Positions 6,034 through 8,839 of a stretch of 8,839 bases of DNA are shown here, one piece after another (position 1 is the stretch's first letter; every line of letters begins with the position of its first letter). The DNA is taken from the NCBI GenBank assembly GCA_030609125.1, contig JAUWCW010000067.1:1-8839 (forward strand). Reading direction: 5' to 3'. The notes beneath the pieces are model-generated. The model made no database searches, was not told the DNA's origin, and saw only the letters and a program-made list of their open reading frames with translations. The translations under genes were made by a program, and so were the position numbers. This stretch comes from JAUWCW01 sp030609125 [NCBI: Candidatus Rokuibacteriota bacterium]. Lineage in GTDB: Bacteria > JAUVQV01.

Positions 6034-6810
6034 ATGTCTCTCGAGCGGATCGTTGCCGGCACGGGCATCGTGCCCTCGCTTCTCGCCCTGTCTCTCGCTT
6101 TCGCGCCGCCGGCCGCTGCCGGGGAAGAGAGACTCTTCGCCTTCTTTCACCGCGGAGGGGACAAGGGCGAAAGGCATGTGCTCGGGGAGAAGGAACTGAG
6201 TGCTGCACGGTCCGCCCTGCAGGACCTGCAGGGCGAGGCGCGCCTGGTGCTCTTCACGGAGGAGAAAGACTGCAAGGAGTGCGGCGAGGCGGAGGTCCTC
6301 ATGAGAGAGATCGCCTCCTGTTCGCCGAAGGTGAGCCTCGAGGTTCTCTCCCTCTCTGCCGAGAACAGCCGGGCGGAGGAACTGGGCGTTGACAAGGTGC
6401 CGGCAGTCGCCCTGCTGGGCTCCGCCGATACCGGCATACGCTACTACGGGCTTCCCCTCGGCTACGAGTTCGAGACGTTCGTGAATGCCGTGCGGCGCGC
6501 GGCGGAAGGGGAACCGGAACTGGCGCCGGAGACCATGGACGCACTCGGAGGGCTGGAAAAGCCGGTAACCATAACGGTCTTTGTTGCGGATACCTGAAAG
6601 TACTGCCCCGAGGTGGCCCGGGTGGCCTACGGGATGGCAATCGGGAGCGACAGGGTCAGAGCGGAAATCATCGACATTCAGACCTTCCCGCGGATCACCA
6701 GGAAACACAGGGTGAGCGCAATACCGAAGACCTTTATCAACTACGACGATGCCTTCATCGGCACCGAGGAAGAGGCTGAGATTCTTGACCGGGTGATGCG
6801 GGCCCGGTGA
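6034..6810 (+). CDS. Exported tandem-thioredoxin-fold disulfide oxidoreductase, probable selenoprotein (TGA = Sec188)
   Basis: Reading the in-frame TGA at 6595-6597 as selenocysteine gives one 258-residue protein. Residues 1-29 look like a signal peptide (hydrophobic VPSLLALSLAFAPPAAA, cleavage near AAA-GEE). Two thioredoxin folds follow, as in the protein disulfide oxidoreductase/glutaredoxin-like family. Fold 1 is RLVLFTEEKDCKECGE, with Cys80-x-x-Cys83 and cis-Pro123 in KVPAV. Fold 2 is ITVFVADT-U-KYCPEVARVAYGMA, with Sec188-x-x-Cys191 and cis-Pro231 in AIPKTF. Relatives as I recall them have CPYC at the second site, so TGA replaces exactly the first catalytic cysteine. It would catalyse thiol-disulfide exchange in the periplasm; most relatives are cytosolic, so the leader is unusual. 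The ribosome-binding site is weak (GGGG 2 nt from ATG), perhaps because a palindromic insertion uncoupled it from serC. A single nonsense mutation in a CxxC gene is the main alternative. Confidence 0.75.
6604..6639 (+). promoter_or_regulatory. SECIS-like hairpin after the in-frame TGA
   Basis: A lower stem TGCC/GGCA (6604-6607 with 6636-6639) and CCG/CGG (6608-6610 with 6630-6632) supports an upper GGCC-CGGGT-GGCC hairpin (6615-6627). Its apical loop contains GGU, about 22-25 nt after the TGA. Bacterial SECIS elements lie immediately 3' of the UGA, with a short G-starting loop at roughly this distance, and bind SelB. The stem is interrupted (AA mismatch, GAT bulge) and the region is GC-rich, so chance structure is possible. 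Confidence 0.4.
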
Positions 6811-6820
6811 CCTTTCCCTG

Positions 6821-7009
6821 CTACCTTCGGGAGCGCAGGGCTTTCATCCGCGTTCTTTTCGCCTCACGCTGCTTGCGCTTGCGCTTCTCCGAGGGCTTCT
6901 CGAAATGCGCCCGCCGCTTGACGTCGCGGAAGACGCCTTCCTTCTGAAGCTGGCGTTTGAATATCCTCAACGCCTTTTCAACGTTGTCCCCGAAAACTTT
7001 GACTTCCAC
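6821..7009 (-). CDS. rpsU: 30S ribosomal protein S21
   Basis: This is a 62-residue small-subunit ribosomal protein that sits near the 3' end of 16S rRNA and helps in initiation. VKVFGDNVEKALRIFKRQLQKEGVFRDVKRRAHFEKPSEKRKRK followed by a basic REAKRTRMKALRSRR tail is the standard S21 pattern and length. The start is GTG at 7009, with AAAGGGG 8 nt upstream (7018-7024). It converges on the selenoprotein gene with 10 nt between stops, and has its own promoter and a leader hairpin. It stands apart from the dnaG-rpoD linkage seen in many other bacteria. Confidence 0.96.
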   Translation of the reverse strand: MEVKVFGDNVEKALRIFKRQLQKEGVFRDVKRRAHFEKPSEKRKRKQREAKRTRMKALRSRR

Positions 7010-7029
7010 AGTAATTGCCCCTTTCTGAA

Positions 7030-7043
7030 CCGGCGTCAGCCGG
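7030..7043 (-). promoter_or_regulatory. Leader hairpin of rpsU
   Basis: CCGGC/GCCGG (7030-7034 with 7039-7043) makes a 5-bp stem with a 4-nt loop. An alternative pairing can extend outwards through GAAC (7027-7030) and GTTC (7048-7051). It ends just before the ribosome-binding site. It could allow autogenous control, but this is inference. Confidence 0.3.
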
Positions 7044-7063
7044 GATTGTTCAGCAGATCCGAA

Positions 7064-7093
7064 TAGATAACCACATTTTTATTTCCACGTCAA
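7064..7093 (-). promoter_or_regulatory. Predicted promoter for rpsU
   Basis: On the minus strand TTGACG (7093-7088, 5 of 6) is followed after 18 nt by TATCTA (7069-7064, 3 of 6). Transcription would start near 7057 and give a leader of about 48 nt. Confidence 0.45.
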
Positions 7094-7166
7094 GCCCTCA
7101 TCTTCGCGCGAATGCGGCTGCGGGCCGTAAACTCTCGGAATTTTGCTGAAAAATCGCTGTTTCCTA

Positions 7167-7175
7167 TGGTATTAT
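7167..7175 (+). promoter_or_regulatory. Extended -10 promoter directly abutting a start codon
   Basis: TGG-TATTAT (7167-7175) fits an extended -10 (TGn plus 5 of 6 of TATAAT). Transcription would start about 7 nt later, at or next to the A of the ATG at 7182. No good -35 lies at 17 nt; TTGCTG at 7143-7148 is too far upstream. Confidence 0.45.
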
Positions 7176-7181
7176 TAAAAA

Positions 7182-7481
7182 ATGAGATCCAAAGTCCTTT
7201 CCCATGATACCCCAAGCCCCTCACAGCAGGTTTACTCCGGCTCGGAAAAGAGCTTGGCGGCGGCCGTGCTGAGACAGGCCTGGCACGAAGCGATCATCGA
7301 CCTTTTCGTCATCAAGGAAACCACGAGGGCGGACTACAGTCTCCTCAAGAAGGAGGCCATCGACTGGATCTGCGGCGGCAGTGACGGGTTCATCTACTGG
7401 TGCCAGCTGGTCGATGTGGACCACATCGAAGTTCAGCAGAAGCTGGGCAAAGTTCTGCGCTCGCAGCACTATCCGAACTGA
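7182..7481 (+). CDS. Conserved hypothetical protein, 99 aa, possibly leaderless
   Basis: I cannot name a function. After a polar N-terminus of about 25 residues comes a helical core, AVLRQAWHEAIIDLFVI...YSLLKKEAIDWICGGSDGFIYWCQLVDVDHIEVQQKLGKVL. The pattern EAxxWI-(x5)-GFxxWCxLxxxDxxxVxxxL recalls small uncharacterised proteins of deltaproteobacteria with an EAxxWF..PFSFxWxC motif; that link is from memory and needs a profile search. There is no signal peptide or membrane helix. No Shine-Dalgarno precedes the ATG; instead an A-rich stretch and an extended -10 lie right against it, so the mRNA may be leaderless. It is divergent from rpsU, and no terminator with a T-run is seen after it. Confidence 0.7.
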   Translation: MRSKVLSHDTPSPSQQVYSGSEKSLAAAVLRQAWHEAIIDLFVIKETTRADYSLLKKEAIDWICGGSDGFIYWCQLVDVDHIEVQQKLGKVLRSQHYPN

Positions 7482-7594
7482 AGGCCCGGCCCTTTGATTT
7501 GCCCGACAGGGTTTCGTGCGCCCGACGCCGTCCCGGGCAGGTCTTCCCCCGGCGAGGATTCGCATCAAAGAAAGAAGTGCGGGAGCAATAGTTC

Positions 7595-7622
7595 TTGACA
7601 AATTATGTCGGGAATATAGATT
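7595..7622 (+). promoter_or_regulatory. Predicted promoter of the kor operon
   Basis: A perfect TTGACA (7595-7600) is followed by TAGATT (7617-7622, 4 of 6) after 16 nt; TATAGA at 7615-7620 is an alternative -10 with a short spacer. Transcription would start near 7629 and give a leader of about 47 nt. Confidence 0.55.
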
Positions 7623-7640
7623 GTTGTGTGGATCAGAACA

Positions 7641-7660
7641 GGCCCGTCGTGTGACGGGCC
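7641..7660 (+). promoter_or_regulatory. Perfect 8-bp leader hairpin next to the korD ribosome-binding site
   Basis: GGCCCGTC (7641-7648) and GACGGGCC (7653-7660) form a perfect stem with a GTGT loop, 3 nt before GGAGG (7664-7668). With no T-run it is not a terminator. It may be an RNA element stabilising or controlling the operon mRNA, or a palindromic operator just downstream of the promoter. Confidence 0.5.
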
Positions 7661-7675
7661 CGGGGAGGCGGAGAA

Positions 7676-7963
7676 ATGGCAGACTCTCAGGTGGCTGGCG
7701 AGGCCGGGGAAAGGAGCCGTGAGGTCGGGAAAGAGACGAAAATAAAACGGCCCGGGTTCGACATCAGCATCTACCGGTCGTGGTGCAAGGACTGCGGGAT
7801 CTGCGCGGAGTTCTGCAAGGAGAAGGTGTTCGACACCGACGTTCTCGGAAGCCCCCTTATCACCCGGCCCGAGGACTGCACGGGGTGCCAGGAGTGCGTC
7901 CTGCACTGCCCGGACTTTGCCATCCAGGTGGAGAAAAAACGCGAGAAGCCGAAGAAGGACTAG
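7676..7963 (+). CDS. korD: 2-oxoacid:ferredoxin oxidoreductase, delta (ferredoxin) subunit
   Basis: This is a small protein with two [4Fe-4S] clusters that passes electrons between the catalytic subunits of a 2-oxoacid:acceptor oxidoreductase and ferredoxin. Two clean motifs are seen: CKDCGICAEFC (Cys37, 40, 43, 47) and CTGCQECVLHCPD (Cys68, 71, 74, 78). A charged N-terminal extension of about 25 residues and a Lys-rich tail flank them. The length of 95 aa suits KorD/VorD/PorD. ATG at 7676 follows GGAGG by 7 nt. The alpha subunit starts 3 nt after the stop, so the two are co-transcribed and probably translationally coupled. The neighbouring alpha subunit suggests 2-oxoglutarate as substrate; a branched-chain 2-oxoacid enzyme (vor) is possible. 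Confidence 0.9.
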   Translation: MADSQVAGEAGERSREVGKETKIKRPGFDISIYRSWCKDCGICAEFCKEKVFDTDVLGSPLITRPEDCTGCQECVLHCPDFAIQVEKKREKPKKD

Positions 7964-7966
7964 GCG

Positions 7967-8839
7967 ATGGTGAAGAAGGACGGTGCGCCCCGGCTCATAT
8001 CGGGGAACGAAGCGGTGGGATACGGGGCTCTGGCCTCGGGGGTCTCTTTTTTCGCAGGTTATCCCATAACGCCCAGCACGGAGGTTATGGAGCTCATGGC
8101 GCGGGAGTTGCCGAAGCAGGGGGGCACCTTCATCCAGATGGAGGACGAAATCGCCAGCCTCGGTGCGGTGATAGGCGCCTCTCTCGCGGGGGCCAAGGCC
8201 TTCACCGCCACCAGCGGCCCGGGGTTTTCGCTGATGCAGGAGCACATCGGCTTTGCCGCCATGGCGGAGGTCCCCTGTGTGATCGTGGACGTTATGCGTG
8301 CCGGCCCGAGCACGGGTCTGCCCACAAAAACCTCTCAGGGCGACATCATGCAGGCCAAGTACGGGTCTCACGGAGATTACCCCTCGGTCGTTCTGGCGCC
8401 CAACTCCGTGCTCGAGTGTTTCTCCCTCACCGTGAAAGCCTTCAACTTCTCGGAAAAGTACCGGGTTCCGGTCATCCTCCTCTCCGACGAGGTCATCGGC
8501 CACATGTATGAGAAAGTGGTCCTCCCCGACGCGAGGGACGTGGAGGTGATCGACCGGCTCAGCCCGACGGTGCCGCCCGAGTGGTACCATCACTACGAGC
8601 ACACCACCACCGGCATCGCACCCATGGCGAGCTTCGGGGAGGGATACCGCTACCACGTCACCGGTCTCACCCACGACCCCAGCGGCTTTCCCACCTCGCG
8701 CCCCGAGGAGGTGCTGGCCCTGATGGAGAAGTTCAAGAACAAGGAGATCAGGAACGCCAGGTACTTCACCATGGTGGAGGAGTACATGATGGATGGCGCC
8801 AACCTGGCGGTCTTCGCCTACGGGTCGGTGTCGAGATCC
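7967..8839 (+). CDS. korA: 2-oxoacid:ferredoxin oxidoreductase, alpha subunit (3' end outside window)
   Basis: This is the large catalytic subunit of an oxygen-sensitive enzyme that interconverts a 2-oxoacid plus CoA with acyl-CoA, CO2 and reduced ferredoxin. In anaerobes this serves the reductive or incomplete TCA cycle. The frame is open from ATG 7967 to the right edge (291 codons; full subunits are about 370-380). Conserved blocks are LISGNEAVGYGALASGVSFFAGYPITPSTE (about 10-39, with the GYPITPS signature), FIQMEDEIASLGAVIGASLAGAKAFTATSGPGFSLMQE (about 55-92) and RAGPSTGLPTKTSQGDIMQAKYGSHGDY (about 111-138). These match KorA best among Kor/Por/Vor; substrate assignment is inferred. AGGA lies 7 nt before the ATG, inside the end of korD. 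Beta and gamma subunits are expected just beyond the window. Confidence 0.92.
   Translation, partial: MVKKDGAPRLISGNEAVGYGALASGVSFFAGYPITPSTEVMELMARELPKQGGTFIQMEDEIASLGAVIGASLAGAKAFTATSGPGFSLMQEHIGFAAMAEVPCVIVDVMRAGPSTGLPTKTSQGDIMQAKYGSHGDYPSVVLAPNSVLECFSLTVKAFNFSEKYRVPVILLSDEVIGHMYEKVVLPDARDVEVIDRLSPTVPPEWYHHYEHTTTGIAPMASFGEGYRYHVTGLTHDPSGFPTSRPEEVLALMEKFKNKEIRNARYFTMVEEYMMDGANLAVFAYGSVSRS

Noticed and set aside
6595-6597. TGA as an ordinary nonsense mutation making a pseudogene
   Set aside because: Not excluded, but less likely: the TGA hits the one catalytic position where Sec is expected, no other disabling change is present, and a SECIS-like hairpin follows.
6788-6808. ACCGGG/CCCGGT inverted repeat as a bidirectional terminator between the selenoprotein gene and rpsU
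   Set aside because: It lies inside the coding sequence and has no T-run on either strand; GC-rich chance pairing is enough to explain it.
6613-6810. Separate small gene starting at GTG 6613
   Set aside because: It lacks the first half of a thioredoxin fold and continues the upstream frame exactly; it is the C-terminal part of the selenoprotein.
7565-8674. 369-codon open frame on the minus strand opposite korD and korA
   Set aside because: It spans two real genes and their intergenic region on the other strand, so it is a codon-bias shadow.
1-8839. CRISPR array, tRNA or rRNA genes
   Set aside because: I saw no regularly spaced direct repeats and no tRNA- or rRNA-like conserved segments on either strand.

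Overview
The window is about 8.8 kb of GC-rich, gene-dense chromosomal DNA with Shine-Dalgarno-led genes. It most resembles an anaerobic bacterium of the Desulfobacterota (deltaproteobacterial) type. This is inferred from a ferredoxin-dependent 2-oxoacid oxidoreductase operon, a probable selenocysteine protein, and small uncharacterised proteins of a kind I associate with Geobacter-like genomes. No species can be named from the sequence alone.

Layout from left to right: (1) the tail of an ABC transporter ATPase of the LolD/MacB class; (2) a short antisense relic of hisC; (3) a hemolysin III/PAQR-type membrane protein; (4) an RNA-handling block made of a RhlE-like DEAD-box helicase, an uncharacterised 118-residue protein on the minus strand, a cold-shock protein with a long structured leader, and a small RRM RNA-binding protein; (5) serC (phosphoserine aminotransferase); (6) a roughly 174-bp palindromic, MITE-like element flanked by CTAG; (7) an exported tandem-thioredoxin-fold oxidoreductase whose second active site is encoded TGA-x-x-Cys, read here as selenocysteine; (8) rpsU (ribosomal protein S21) on the minus strand; (9) a 99-residue protein, probably leaderless; (10) the start of a korD-korA operon that runs off the right edge.

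The strongest observation is the interrupted frame at 6034-6810. An in-frame TGA sits exactly at the first catalytic cysteine of the second thioredoxin fold. Coding similarity continues without a break to the next stop, and a GC-rich hairpin with a G-rich loop follows the TGA at a distance suitable for a bacterial SECIS. Gene callers would split it into a 187-residue protein plus a fragment.

Two other signals are worth attention. The palindromic element appears to have landed in the CTAG holding the serC stop codon; removing it restores a serC-oxidoreductase pair only 6 nt apart. The cold-shock leader carries a strong intrinsic terminator whose left arm can instead pair with an upstream segment, which is the architecture of a transcription attenuator, or alternatively of a small RNA of about 90 nt.

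Long open frames opposite the helicase, serC and kor genes are codon-bias shadows and are left out.
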